Of a DNA stretch of 64,000 bases, positions 1 through 7,850 are shown in pieces (within the stretch, counting starts at the first letter, position 1; each line of letters starts with the position of its first letter). The notes beneath the pieces were generated by a model. It saw nothing but the letters and a program-made list of their open reading frames with translations. It was not told the origin of the DNA and made no database searches. This stretch comes from Microbacterium dauci (GTDB lineage: Bacteria > Actinomycetota > Actinomycetes > Actinomycetales > Microbacteriaceae). The position numbers were made by a program, and so were the translations under genes. The DNA lies in assembly GCF_030065535.1 (NCBI RefSeq), contig NZ_JASJND010000001.1, positions 558,001 through 622,000 on the forward strand, read 5' to 3'.

Positions 1-2
1 CC

Positions 3-455
3 GCTCGTGCCCTCGGCGATGTCCGGGCGCGCGACATCGGGTTCGTGTTCCAGGGGTTCAACCTCATCCCGACCCTCACCGCGGCCGAGAACGTCGACAT
101 GGGGCTCGAGCCGCTCGGCCTCGACAAGGCCGAGCGGGCGTCGCGCGTCGCCGATGCGCTCGACCGCGTGGGGCTCGCAGAGCGGGCGGATCACCGCCCG
201 GGGGAGCTGTCGGGCGGGCAGCAGCAGCGCGTGGCCATCGCCCGCGCGATCGCGAAACGGCCGCGGGTGCTGCTCGCCGACGAACCGACGGGCAACCTCG
301 ACGAGTCGATGCGCGACGAGATCCTGCGGGTCCTCGAGGGCCTCCACGCCGATGGGCTCACGCTCGTCGTCGTGACGCACGACTCGGCGGTCGCAGCGCG
401 CGCGAACCGGCGGCTGCGCCTCGCGAAGGGGCAGGTCACCGTCTCGTCGCGCTGA
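3..455 (+). CDS. ABC transporter ATP-binding protein, C-terminal part (cut by window edge)
   Basis: The frame is open to the left edge, so the N-terminus with Walker A lies outside the window. Visible are the Q-loop (FVFQGFNL), the signature LSGGQQQRVAIARA, Walker B VLLADEPTGNLDE and the switch histidine in VVVTHD. This order and the wording DEPTGNLD are typical of the MacB/LolD/FtsE-like exporter ATPases that pair with FtsX/MacB-type permeases; the permease must lie to the left. It probably energises export or lipid/peptide handling at the cytoplasmic membrane. A strong hairpin follows the stop. The substrate cannot be read from this fragment. Confidence 0.93.
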   Translation, partial: ARALGDVRARDIGFVFQGFNLIPTLTAAENVDMGLEPLGLDKAERASRVADALDRVGLAERADHRPGELSGGQQQRVAIARAIAKRPRVLLADEPTGNLDESMRDEILRVLEGLHADGLTLVVVTHDSAVAARANRRLRLAKGQVTVSSR

Positions 456-464
456 TCAGCCCGA

Positions 465-508
465 ACGACTGCGGCCGCGGCATCTTCGGATGCCGCGGCC
501 GCAGTCGT
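465..508. terminator. bidirectional terminator hairpin with TTCG loop
   Basis: A perfect 20-bp stem (465-484 with 489-508) closes on a TTCG tetraloop between two convergent genes, the ABC ATPase and the VanZ-like gene. No U-tract is evident, as is usual in high-GC actinobacteria. Confidence 0.85.
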
Positions 509-511
509 CGT

Positions 512-976
512 TCACCGTTTCGGTGACGGCGGTGAGAGCAGGAACGCGAGCAGGAGCATCAGACACATGCCGATGACCGAGCCGATGGTGTTCGAGACGA
601 TGTCCCGCAGATCGGCGACCCGCGTGTCGAGGAGCATCGCCTGCAGCGCCTCGATCGTCGCGCTCGCGGCAGCTCCGAGGATCGGCGCGAGCCACCACCC
701 GCGGACGCCGAACCACAGCACCGCGATCACACCCAGCGGCACGAACATCGCGATGTTCGCGCCGAACTCGACACGCTCGAAGGTGATCCACCGCGTGGCA
801 TCGCGCTGGGCGAACCAGGCGAGCAGTCGGTTGAGGCCCGACTGGATGTCCGAACCGTACGGCGCGGCGCGCAACGTCATCCACGCCACTGCCCACGCGT
901 AGAGCGCGGTCAGGATGGCGAGGACGACGCGTGCGGCCGCTCGGTGGACGCGCAGGCCCGTGTCGTCGCGGGTCAT
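512..976 (-). CDS. VanZ-like membrane protein
   Basis: A 154-residue integral membrane protein with about four hydrophobic segments. The VanZ-type pattern is present: an acidic/Asn segment FGANIAMFVPLG, then EALQ, then DLRDIVSNTIGSVIG. VanZ-like proteins lie in the cytoplasmic membrane; the namesake gives low-level teicoplanin resistance, but most family members have no assigned reaction. The ATG start (974-976) gives a length normal for the family. It converges on the ABC ATPase gene across a strong hairpin, so the two are not co-transcribed. Confidence 0.8.
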   Translation of the reverse strand: MTRDDTGLRVHRAAARVVLAILTALYAWAVAWMTLRAAPYGSDIQSGLNRLLAWFAQRDATRWITFERVEFGANIAMFVPLGVIAVLWFGVRGWWLAPILGAAASATIEALQAMLLDTRVADLRDIVSNTIGSVIGMCLMLLLAFLLSPPSPKR

Positions 977-989
977 GCGGCCCCCTCGG

Positions 990-2591
990 TCAGTGGGTGT
1001 CTTCTGCTTCGATCTCCGACCGGTCGGCGGACCAGAGGGTGTGGAAGGTGCCTTCCTTGTCGGTGCGGCGGTAGGTGTGTGCGCCGAAGAAGTCGCGCTG
1101 GCCTTGGATGAGGGCGGCGGGGAGCCGGTCGGCGCGGAGCCCGTCGTAGTACGCGAGCGACGACGAGAACGCGGGTGCCGGAATGCCCGAGGATGCCGAG
1201 ACCTGCACGATCTCGCGCCACGCGTCCTGTGCGCGGCCGAGTGCTTCGACGAAGTACGGCGCGGTCAGCAGTACCGGGAGGGTGGCTTCGGCGTCGTAGG
1301 CGTCGGCGATGCGGTTGAGGAACTGGGCACGGATGATGCACCCGCCCCGCCAGATCTTCGACACGGCACCGAGGTCGATGTTCCACCCGTACTGGGCGGC
1401 GCCGGCACGGATCTCATCGAACCCCTGGCTGTAGGCGACGATCTTCGACGCGTAGAGGGCCAGGCGCACCTGCTCGATGAACGCGTCCGCGTCCTCGACG
1501 GTGAAGTCCTCCGACGACGGACCCGGCAGGGCGCCCGACACGTCGCGCTGCTCGCGGTGGCTCGACAGCGAGCGGGCGAAGGTGGCCTCCGCGATTCCGG
1601 AGACGGGGACCCCGAGGTCGAGGGCGGTCTGCACCGTCCACGCACCCGTGCCCTTCGCGCCTGCCTCGTCGACGATCACGTCGACGAGCGGCAGCCCGGT
1701 CGCGGCATCTGTCTGGCGGAGCACCTCGGCAGTGATCTCGATCAGGTACGACTCGAGCTCGCCGCGGTTCCATTCCGCGAAGATCTCCGCGATCTCCGCC
1801 GGGGTCTTCCCCGTGCCGCGGCGGATCAGGTCGTAGGCCTCGGCGATGAGCTGCATGTCGGCGTACTCGATGCCGTTGTGGACCATCTTCACGAAGTGGC
1901 CGGCACCGTCGTGGCCGACGTGCGTGACGCAGGGCTCGCCCTCGGCGACGGCGGCGATGGACTTCAGGATCGGGCCGAGGGTGACCCACGCCTCGTCGGG
2001 ACCGCCGGGCATGAGGGACGGGCCGTTGAGCGCGCCCTCCTCGCCGCCCGAGACGCCCATGCCGACGAAGTTGTAGCCGGCCTCGGACACGGCCTTCTCA
2101 CGGCGGATGGTGTCGGTGAACAGGCTGTTGCCGCCGTCGATGATGATGTCGCCGGGCTCGAACACGCGCATCAGCTCGTCAATGACGGCATCCGTGGGCC
2201 GCCCGGCCTTGACCATGATGATCGCGGTGCGCGGCTTCTGCAGCGACGCCGCGAACTCCTCGTACGTGAAGGCGGGGACGAACTCCGCCTCGGGGTGCGC
2301 CTCGACCAGTTCGTCGGTCTTCGAGCGCGACCGGTTGAACACGGCGACCGTGTTCTCCTCGCGCGACGCGAGGTTGCGGGCGAGGTTCGAGCCCATCACC
2401 GCGAGACCCACGACACCGATGTTCGCGGGACCGCTGCCGGTGCCGGCGCCGCTGGTGTCGGCCTCCGGCGTCGTGGGGCGGTCGATCTCTTCGGGCTGCG
2501 GGGCGCCCTCGTGGCGGCTCGCAGCCTCGTGCGGAGCCTGATCCTGATCGGTGGAGATGTTGGTCTGGGCCTGAGGGTCGTTCGAGGACAC
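990..2591 (-). CDS. gnd: 6-phosphogluconate dehydrogenase (decarboxylating) with N-terminal extension
   Basis: Oxidises 6-phosphogluconate to ribulose 5-phosphate and CO2 with NAD(P)+, in the cytoplasm. The Rossmann motif IGVVGLAVMGSNLARN, the NRSRSKT cofactor loop, GVSGGEEGALNGPSLMPGG and HFVKMVHNGIEY are all present, and the C-terminal helical domain is full length. The protein is 533 aa, against about 470-480 usual, because about 56 polar, low-complexity residues (rich in S, T, Q, E, P) precede the Rossmann fold. The GTG start at 2591 has a clear AGGAG 5 nt upstream and no later start codon lies before the fold, so the extension is probably translated. It is the second gene after the hydroxyacid dehydrogenase, 25 nt away. 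Its position beside gluconokinase genes makes it the last step of the sugar-acid route. Confidence 0.96.
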   Translation of the reverse strand: MSSNDPQAQTNISTDQDQAPHEAASRHEGAPQPEEIDRPTTPEADTSGAGTGSGPANIGVVGLAVMGSNLARNLASREENTVAVFNRSRSKTDELVEAHPEAEFVPAFTYEEFAASLQKPRTAIIMVKAGRPTDAVIDELMRVFEPGDIIIDGGNSLFTDTIRREKAVSEAGYNFVGMGVSGGEEGALNGPSLMPGGPDEAWVTLGPILKSIAAVAEGEPCVTHVGHDGAGHFVKMVHNGIEYADMQLIAEAYDLIRRGTGKTPAEIAEIFAEWNRGELESYLIEITAEVLRQTDAATGLPLVDVIVDEAGAKGTGAWTVQTALDLGVPVSGIAEATFARSLSSHREQRDVSGALPGPSSEDFTVEDADAFIEQVRLALYASKIVAYSQGFDEIRAGAAQYGWNIDLGAVSKIWRGGCIIRAQFLNRIADAYDAEATLPVLLTAPYFVEALGRAQDAWREIVQVSASSGIPAPAFSSSLAYYDGLRADRLPAALIQGQRDFFGAHTYRRTDKEGTFHTLWSADRSEIEAEDTH

Positions 2592-2616
2592 GCGCGCTCC
2601 TGTTTCGGTTCGGTGC

Positions 2617-3564
2617 TTACAGAGTAGTGCCGCTGTCGGTGCCGGCTCCGTCGTGTGACGGTTTCGCGGGCGGGCGCGCGGCGGTCAGTCGGCGGGTGAC
2701 GGCGATGTCGCGGTCGCCGAGACCGGCGTCGACGATCTCGTCGAAGATGGCGCGGAGGGTCGGCAGCAGCGCGGGGCGGATGCCGGTGGCCGAGGCGACG
2801 TCGGCGGCGAAGCCGAGGTCCTTCACCATGTACTCCGCGATGCCGGAGGGGGAGTCGTCTCCCGTGGTGAGCTTCTCTTTACGGCTCGTGAGGAGGTTCG
2901 AGCCGGCGTAGCCGGAGCCCAGGAGCGTCCACAGCGTCTCGAGGTCGATGCCCGAGCGCGCCGCGAGCTCGCTCGCCTCGCCGAGCGCCGTGATCGTCGC
3001 CGCCACGACGAGCTGGTTGCAGGCCTTCGCGACCTCGCCCGCACCGAGGGGTCCGAGGTGCACGGGCGTCCCGCACGGGGAGAGCAGGCTCGCCGCGAGG
3101 GCGGCGGCATCCGGCTCTCCGCCCAGCATGATCGACAGGGTGCCGGCGGTCGCGCCGTCGACGCCGCCGGAGACCGGGCAGTCGACCACGCGGATGCGCC
3201 CGCCGCTCTCGGCGTCGAGTCGCTCGGCGAGTGCGCGGACGCCCGTGGGGGAAGAGGTCGATCCGATCAGCAGCAGCAGATCGCCGGCGCCTGCGAGGAG
3301 GCCGTCGCCTCCCGCGAGGGCGGACTCGAGTTGGGGGAGGTCGGGGAGCATGACGAGCACGGCGTCGCTGTGTGCAGCGAGCTCCCGCGGGGAGTCAGCC
3401 CAGGTCGCGCCCGCGGCGACGAGGTCGGGGCGCGGTGAGCGCGCGTGGACGGTGAGGGCTCCGCGCGCGGCCAGCAGACGCTGCGCCATGGGGTCGCCCA
3501 TGGCGCCGAGGCCGAGGACACCGAGGCGGAAGGAGGCGGTCTCGTCATCGAGAGAGGTGCTCAT
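2617..3564 (-). CDS. beta-hydroxyacid dehydrogenase (3-hydroxyisobutyrate / tartronate semialdehyde reductase family)
   Basis: A 315-residue NAD(P)-dependent oxidoreductase with N-terminal GVLGLGAMGDPMAQ dinucleotide motif, the substrate signature DCPVSGG near residue 130 and the catalytic-lysine segment GAGEVAKACNQ, followed by the all-helical domain. Family members oxidise or reduce beta-hydroxyacids such as 3-hydroxyisobutyrate, tartronate semialdehyde or 6-phosphogluconate; the substrate here is not identified. Start: the frame opens farther upstream, but the ATG at 3564 lies just before the conserved fold. A TAGAGT box ends 7 nt before it, suggesting a leaderless mRNA. It is transcribed with gnd and divergently from the sugar-acid operon, sharing the IclR-type operator region. 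Confidence 0.85.
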   Translation of the reverse strand: MSTSLDDETASFRLGVLGLGAMGDPMAQRLLAARGALTVHARSPRPDLVAAGATWADSPRELAAHSDAVLVMLPDLPQLESALAGGDGLLAGAGDLLLLIGSTSSPTGVRALAERLDAESGGRIRVVDCPVSGGVDGATAGTLSIMLGGEPDAAALAASLLSPCGTPVHLGPLGAGEVAKACNQLVVAATITALGEASELAARSGIDLETLWTLLGSGYAGSNLLTSRKEKLTTGDDSPSGIAEYMVKDLGFAADVASATGIRPALLPTLRAIFDEIVDAGLGDRDIAVTRRLTAARPPAKPSHDGAGTDSGTTL

Positions 3565-3583
3565 GGCTGACACTCTACCGCGG

Positions 3584-3630
3584 GTCCAAAATAACGAACA
3601 GTGTTCAACGGATTGGACTTGCGATAGAGT
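3584..3630. promoter_or_regulatory. IclR-type operator and divergent promoter region, copy 1
   Basis: GTCCAAAATAACGAAC at 3584-3599 matches 13 of 16 positions of the palindrome at 5553-5568, and GAACAGTGTTC (3596-3606) overlaps it. A TAGAGT box at 3625-3630 (plus strand) and another TAGAGT box serving the minus-strand gene flank it. The neighbouring IclR regulator is the obvious ligand-responsive repressor. This is inferred from the repeat of the motif at the second promoter of the same cluster. Confidence 0.6.
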
Positions 3631-3671
3631 CGTCCTGCTCATCTTCCACCAAACCCAATGGAGGGAAGCGG

Positions 3672-4730
3672 ATGACGGAGAACTCCGACCGGCTGCGCGT
3701 CGTCGCAGCCGTGCCCCTGCGCGAAGACCTGTGCGCCCTGATCGAGCGGCTCGAGCCGCGCGTCGAGGTCGTCCGCGACCACGACCTGGTCGCTCCGATG
3801 CGGGGACCTGCGGACTGGTCGGGCGACCCCGCGTTCACGCGCACTCCGGCGAAGCAGGCGGCGTTCGAGGCGATGGTCGACTCCGCCGACGCCCTCTTTG
3901 GCATCCCCGACGTCGACCCTGAGGCGCTCGCCCGCACAGTGGCTGCCAATCCGACGCTGCGCTGGGTCATGACGACCGCCGCCGGCGGCGGGGCGCAGGT
4001 GAAGGCCGCGGGGCTGGACCGAACCGACCTCGACCGGATCGTCTTCACCACGAGCGCCGGCGTCCACGGCGGCACCCTCGCCGAGTTCGCCGTCTTCGGC
4101 GTGATGGCGGGGGCCAAGGGCCTGGCGCGCCTGCGGCGCGACCAGGATGAGCGCCACTGGCCGGAACGCTGGGAGATGCGCCAACTCGACGAGATGACCG
4201 TGCTCGTCGTCGGGCTCGGCGGCATCGGAGCCGAGTGCGCGCGCCGCTTCTCCGCTCTCGGCGCGCAGGTGTGGGGCACGACCCGCTCGGGCGCGCCCGT
4301 GCCCGGCGTCGACCGGCTCGTCCCGCTCGACGAGCTCGCCGCCGCCGTCGCGGAGGTCGATGCGGTCGTCGTCACCCTCCCCGGCACCGAGCAGACCCAC
4401 CACCTGATCGATGCGGAGATCTTCGCGAACGCGCGCCCCGGGCTCATCCTCGCGAGCGTCGGGCGCGGCACCGTCATCGACGAGTCGGCGCTGCTGACCG
4501 CACTCGAGGACGGCACGGTCGCCTTCGCGGCGATGGACGTCTTCGAGGTCGAGCCGCTGCCGCAGGACTCGCCGCTATGGACCCACCCGCGTGTGCTCGT
4601 CAGCCCCCACACGGCAGCCCTCAGCGGCCGCGAGGAGGAGCGCATCGCGCGCCGATTCGCCGCGGATGCGACGCGGCTGCTCGATGGCGGCGAGATGCAC
4701 GCCGTAGTGGATACGGTCGAGTTCTACTGA
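3672..4730 (+). CDS. D-isomer-specific 2-hydroxyacid dehydrogenase
   Basis: A 352-residue NAD(P)-dependent dehydrogenase. The Rossmann motif VVGLGGIGAECARRF is near residue 180, the conserved SVGRGTVIDE segment holds the substrate-site region, and FEVEPLPQDSPLW...SPHTA carries the catalytic His. Family members interconvert 2-keto and 2-hydroxy acids (glyoxylate, hydroxypyruvate, 2-ketogluconate, phosphoglycerate). In this setting a ketoaldonate reductase role is plausible but unproven. The ATG follows GGAGGGAAGCGG, a good ribosome site. It heads the plus-strand cluster, immediately before the IclR regulator. Confidence 0.85.
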   Translation: MTENSDRLRVVAAVPLREDLCALIERLEPRVEVVRDHDLVAPMRGPADWSGDPAFTRTPAKQAAFEAMVDSADALFGIPDVDPEALARTVAANPTLRWVMTTAAGGGAQVKAAGLDRTDLDRIVFTTSAGVHGGTLAEFAVFGVMAGAKGLARLRRDQDERHWPERWEMRQLDEMTVLVVGLGGIGAECARRFSALGAQVWGTTRSGAPVPGVDRLVPLDELAAAVAEVDAVVVTLPGTEQTHHLIDAEIFANARPGLILASVGRGTVIDESALLTALEDGTVAFAAMDVFEVEPLPQDSPLWTHPRVLVSPHTAALSGREEERIARRFAADATRLLDGGEMHAVVDTVEFY

Positions 4731-4783
4731 CATCGCCGCCGGAGCACGCGAGGCGCCGCGCCGAGGAGAACCGAGGAGCAACC

Positions 4784-5566
4784 ATGGCCGACGACGACAG
4801 CGACCGCACCGGCCGTGATCCGGCGCCGGCCGTCACCCGCAGCATCCGCCTGCTCGAGATGCTCGCCGACTCGGGCCGCCCGATGACCCTGACCGAGCTC
4901 GCCTCGGCGCTGGGGCTCGCGAAGTCCTCGACGGCGAACCTCTGTCTGGCGCTGGAGGCCGCGCGCATGGTCGAGCGTGTCGCGCAGGGCTTCCGGCTCG
5001 GCATCCGCACCGCCGAGCTGGGCGGAGCGTTCGCGGAGCAGTTCAACCAGGTGCGGGAGTTCTACGCCGTGTGCGACGCCTCCGAGGTGCTGCGCGGCGA
5101 GCTCGTCCAGGTGGCGCTGCTCGACGGCGCGGACGCGCTGTACATCGCGCGACACGAGGGCTCGACGCGCATCGGCACGCCTCTCGGCTCCCGCCTTCCC
5201 GCCGCGCTGAGCGCGACCGGCCGCGCGCTGCTGTCGACCCTCGACGACGCCCAGGTCACCTCGCTGCTCGGCGAGGGTGCGACCTTCCCGCCGCTGACCG
5301 AGCACACGACGCGGACGCTGCCGGGGCTCCTCGAACTGCTCGCGCAGGCGCGCGATCGGGGGTGGGCTGTGGATGCCGAGGAGAGCTTCCGCGGCGTCGT
5401 CGGCGTGGCTGTGCCCCTGGAGGGCTGGGCGCCCGGTGATCCCCAGCTCGCCCTCGGCGTCGGCATCCCCGCCGCGGAGGCGACCCCGGAGCGGATCCGC
5501 ACCGTGGGAGCCGCTCTCCTCGACGCGGCCAAATCCCTGACAAATCCGTTTAGTTCAAAATATTGA
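4784..5566 (+). CDS. IclR-family transcriptional regulator
   Basis: A 260-residue regulator. The N-terminal winged helix-turn-helix (TLTELASALGLAKSSTANL, residues about 35-55) is followed by the IclR effector domain (GSRLPAALSATGRALLS and FRGVVGVAVPL). The frame is open far upstream, but the ATG at 4784 is preceded by GAGGAGCAACC and starts where the family normally starts. It lies between the 2-hydroxyacid dehydrogenase and the transporter. Its stop codon is inside the second palindrome (5553-5568), so the operator of the downstream promoter overlaps its own 3' end. It likely senses a sugar acid or its keto form and represses the cluster. The ligand is unknown. Confidence 0.92.
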   Translation: MADDDSDRTGRDPAPAVTRSIRLLEMLADSGRPMTLTELASALGLAKSSTANLCLALEAARMVERVAQGFRLGIRTAELGGAFAEQFNQVREFYAVCDASEVLRGELVQVALLDGADALYIARHEGSTRIGTPLGSRLPAALSATGRALLSTLDDAQVTSLLGEGATFPPLTEHTTRTLPGLLELLAQARDRGWAVDAEESFRGVVGVAVPLEGWAPGDPQLALGVGIPAAEATPERIRTVGAALLDAAKSLTNPFSSKY

Positions 5567-5591
5567 ACTTGGTACAGCGGGTTGGTATGGT
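5553..5591 (+). promoter_or_regulatory. IclR-type operator overlapping a sigma-70 promoter, copy 2
   Basis: GTTCAAAATATTGAAC (5553-5568) is a 6-bp inverted repeat with a 4-nt spacer. Its right arm TTGAAC (5563-5568) also reads as a -35 box, 17 nt from TATGGT (5586-5591). Repressor bound here would block RNA polymerase at the transporter promoter. The site resembles copy 1 at 3584. Confidence 0.7.
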
Positions 5592-5647
5592 GGCATCCAC
5601 CAGACGACGCCGCATCCGGTCGTCTGCGCCGATCGAAGGAGATGGCC

Positions 5648-7072
5648 GTGACCGACACCCACACCGCTGTGGACGCTGAGCGGGACCCCCGGGGCGACGA
5701 CCCGGAGTACGCCGCGAACCTGCGCCGCGCGACGCTCGCCTCGAGCATCGGCAGCGCCCTGGAGTACTTCGACTTCGCCCTCTACGGCCTGTCGACGGCA
5801 CTGATCTTCAACGTGCTGTTCTTCGACCAGAGCAACCCCGCGATGGCGACCGTGCTCGCCTTCGCCACCTTCGGCGTCGGCTTCGTCGCCCGCCCCTTCG
5901 GCGGTCTGTTCTTCGGCACGCTCGGCGACAAGCTCGGCCGCAAGTGGGTGCTCGTCGTCACGATCCTGCTGATGGGCGGCGCCTCCACCGCCATCGGCCT
6001 GCTGCCGACCTATGCGCAGATCGGCATCTGGGCGCCGATCCTCCTCGTGCTGATGCGCCTGCTGCAGGGCTTCGGCGCCGGCGCGGAGCAGGCCGGGGCC
6101 ACGGTGCTGATGGCGGAGTACGCGCCCGTCAAGCGCCGCGGATTCTTCTCCGCACTGCCCTTCGTCGGCATCCAGGCGGGCACGCTGCTGGCGGCGGTCG
6201 TCTTCAGCCTGATCTCCCTGCTCCCCGAGGATCAGTTGCTGACGTGGGGCTGGCGTGTGCCGTTCCTCGCATCGTTCGTGCTGATCCTCGTCGCGCTGTT
6301 CATCCGGATGCGCCTGCGCGAGACCCCCACCTTCATCGAGCTCGAAAAGCACGAGCAGATCACCGACCGCCCGATCCGCGAGATCTTCGGCCACGGCCTG
6401 CCCGGCGTCATCGTCGGCATCGGCCTGCGGATGGCCGAGAACGGCGGGTCGTACATGCTGAACACGCTCGCGCTGACGTTCTTCGTCGCGACCGCCGGCG
6501 CGTCCGCAGACAAGAGCCTCCTCACCTGGGGTGTCACGCTCGGCTCGCTCATCGGCATCTTCTCGGTGCCGCTGACGGGTGCGCTCAGCGACCGCTGGGG
6601 CCGCCGCCGCGTGTACCGCCTGGGCGCGCTCTTCCTGCTGCTGTACTCGTTCCCCGCGTGGTGGGCGCTGACCCTCGGCGACCACGTGATCGCGATCATC
6701 GTCATCGCGCTCGGCATCGGCTTCGGCGTCAACGTGATGCTCGGAGCCCAGTGCGCCATGCTCCCCGAGATGTTCGGCAACCGCCACCGCTACCTCGGCG
6801 TCGCGATGGCGCGGGAGATCTCCGCCGTCCTCGCCGGTGGTCTCGCCGGTGTGCTCGGGGCCTACCTCATCGCCGTGAGCGACGGCAACTGGGTGCTGCT
6901 GGCCGTCTACATGGCCGTGCTCGCCCTCATCACCACGGCGGCGACCTACCTCGTGCCGGAGACCCTCCGCCGCGACCTGACGCGCACCGACGACGCCGTC
7001 AAGGTGTCGCGCGAAGAAGCGGGCCCGGGCGTCTCGTCGACGACGGTCACCATCCGCACCGTCGAGTGGTGA
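5648..7072 (+). CDS. MFS transporter, metabolite:H+ symporter (MHS) type
   Basis: A 474-residue, 12-segment membrane transporter. MHS-like features are SALEYFDFALYG in TM1, RPFGGLFFGTLGDKLGRK in the TM2-TM3 loop and DRWGRRRVYR in the second half. The AAGGAG ribosome site at 5636-5641 abuts an ATG at 5642 but is 6 nt from the in-frame GTG at 5648, so the GTG is chosen. MHS carriers import organic acids and polyols with protons; here the likely substrate is a sugar acid such as idonate or ketogluconate. It is the first gene after the operator-promoter at 5553-5591. Confidence 0.88.
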   Translation: MTDTHTAVDAERDPRGDDPEYAANLRRATLASSIGSALEYFDFALYGLSTALIFNVLFFDQSNPAMATVLAFATFGVGFVARPFGGLFFGTLGDKLGRKWVLVVTILLMGGASTAIGLLPTYAQIGIWAPILLVLMRLLQGFGAGAEQAGATVLMAEYAPVKRRGFFSALPFVGIQAGTLLAAVVFSLISLLPEDQLLTWGWRVPFLASFVLILVALFIRMRLRETPTFIELEKHEQITDRPIREIFGHGLPGVIVGIGLRMAENGGSYMLNTLALTFFVATAGASADKSLLTWGVTLGSLIGIFSVPLTGALSDRWGRRRVYRLGALFLLLYSFPAWWALTLGDHVIAIIVIALGIGFGVNVMLGAQCAMLPEMFGNRHRYLGVAMAREISAVLAGGLAGVLGAYLIAVSDGNWVLLAVYMAVLALITTAATYLVPETLRRDLTRTDDAVKVSREEAGPGVSSTTVTIRTVEW

Positions 7073-7078
7073 GCCCCC

Positions 7079-7816
7079 GTGCTCATCGGACGCGTCCAGA
7101 CGTCGACGGGTGACATCGTTCCCGTGCGGGCCGACGGCGACCGCAGGATCGCGATCGAGGATCCGTATGCGGCGTTCGCTGCGGGGCGGGAGCCGGCCGA
7201 CCTGCCGAACGGTGAGGTCGCGGGCGACCTGCTGGCGGCATCCGCGCCCGTCGTCGTCGTGGGTATCGCGCAGAACGGGCCGGATCACGCCTCGCCCGTG
7301 CAGGCGTGGCTGAAGAACCCGCGCTCGGTCGTCCCGAGCGGTCGCATCGTGACCCTCCGCCGGGATGCCGGTGAGACGGTCGCCGAGGGCGAGATCGCGG
7401 TCGTCATCGGCCGCGACGCGACGGGGCTGACAGAGGCGAACGCCGCCTCGTACGTGCTCGGCCTCACCGCCGTGAACGACCTGTCCAGCCCCGACCGGGC
7501 CCTGTCCGATCCGCGCAACTTCGAGAGCAAGTCAGGGGAGGGGTACACGCCGATCGCGCCGTGGATCGACACCGCCGCCTCCCTCGACGACGCTCCGCTG
7601 ACGCTGTCGATCGACGGTGAGGAGGTGGCGAAGACGGATGCCGCGGCTCTGCCGGCCTCGATCGCCACGTGCCTGGCCTATGTCGCGCGATGGACGACGC
7701 TCGGACCGGGCGACGTCGTCATGACGGGTGCACCGTTCAGCCAGGGTCGCGTTCAGCCGGGGCAACGGGTGGATGTGACCGTCGGCGGCGTCCGCCTGTC
7801 GACGCCCACGCGGTGA
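7079..7816 (+). CDS. fumarylacetoacetate hydrolase (FAH)-family protein
   Basis: A 245-residue FAH-fold enzyme. The metal-site pattern is visible in EIAVVIGR, the substrate loop in NFESKSGEGYTPIAPW and the C-terminal GDVVMTGAP block. The family includes C-C hydrolases, 2-keto-3-deoxy-sugar-acid processing enzymes and oxaloacetate tautomerases/decarboxylases. Given the neighbours, action on a sugar-derived 2-keto acid is more likely than aromatic breakdown, but this is inference. The GTG start lies 6 nt after the transporter stop, indicating translational coupling in one operon. Confidence 0.85.
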   Translation: MLIGRVQTSTGDIVPVRADGDRRIAIEDPYAAFAAGREPADLPNGEVAGDLLAASAPVVVVGIAQNGPDHASPVQAWLKNPRSVVPSGRIVTLRRDAGETVAEGEIAVVIGRDATGLTEANAASYVLGLTAVNDLSSPDRALSDPRNFESKSGEGYTPIAPWIDTAASLDDAPLTLSIDGEEVAKTDAAALPASIATCLAYVARWTTLGPGDVVMTGAPFSQGRVQPGQRVDVTVGGVRLSTPTR

Positions 7817-7850
7817 CCACCGCCGTCCGAGCACCCGGAAGGACGGGGAC

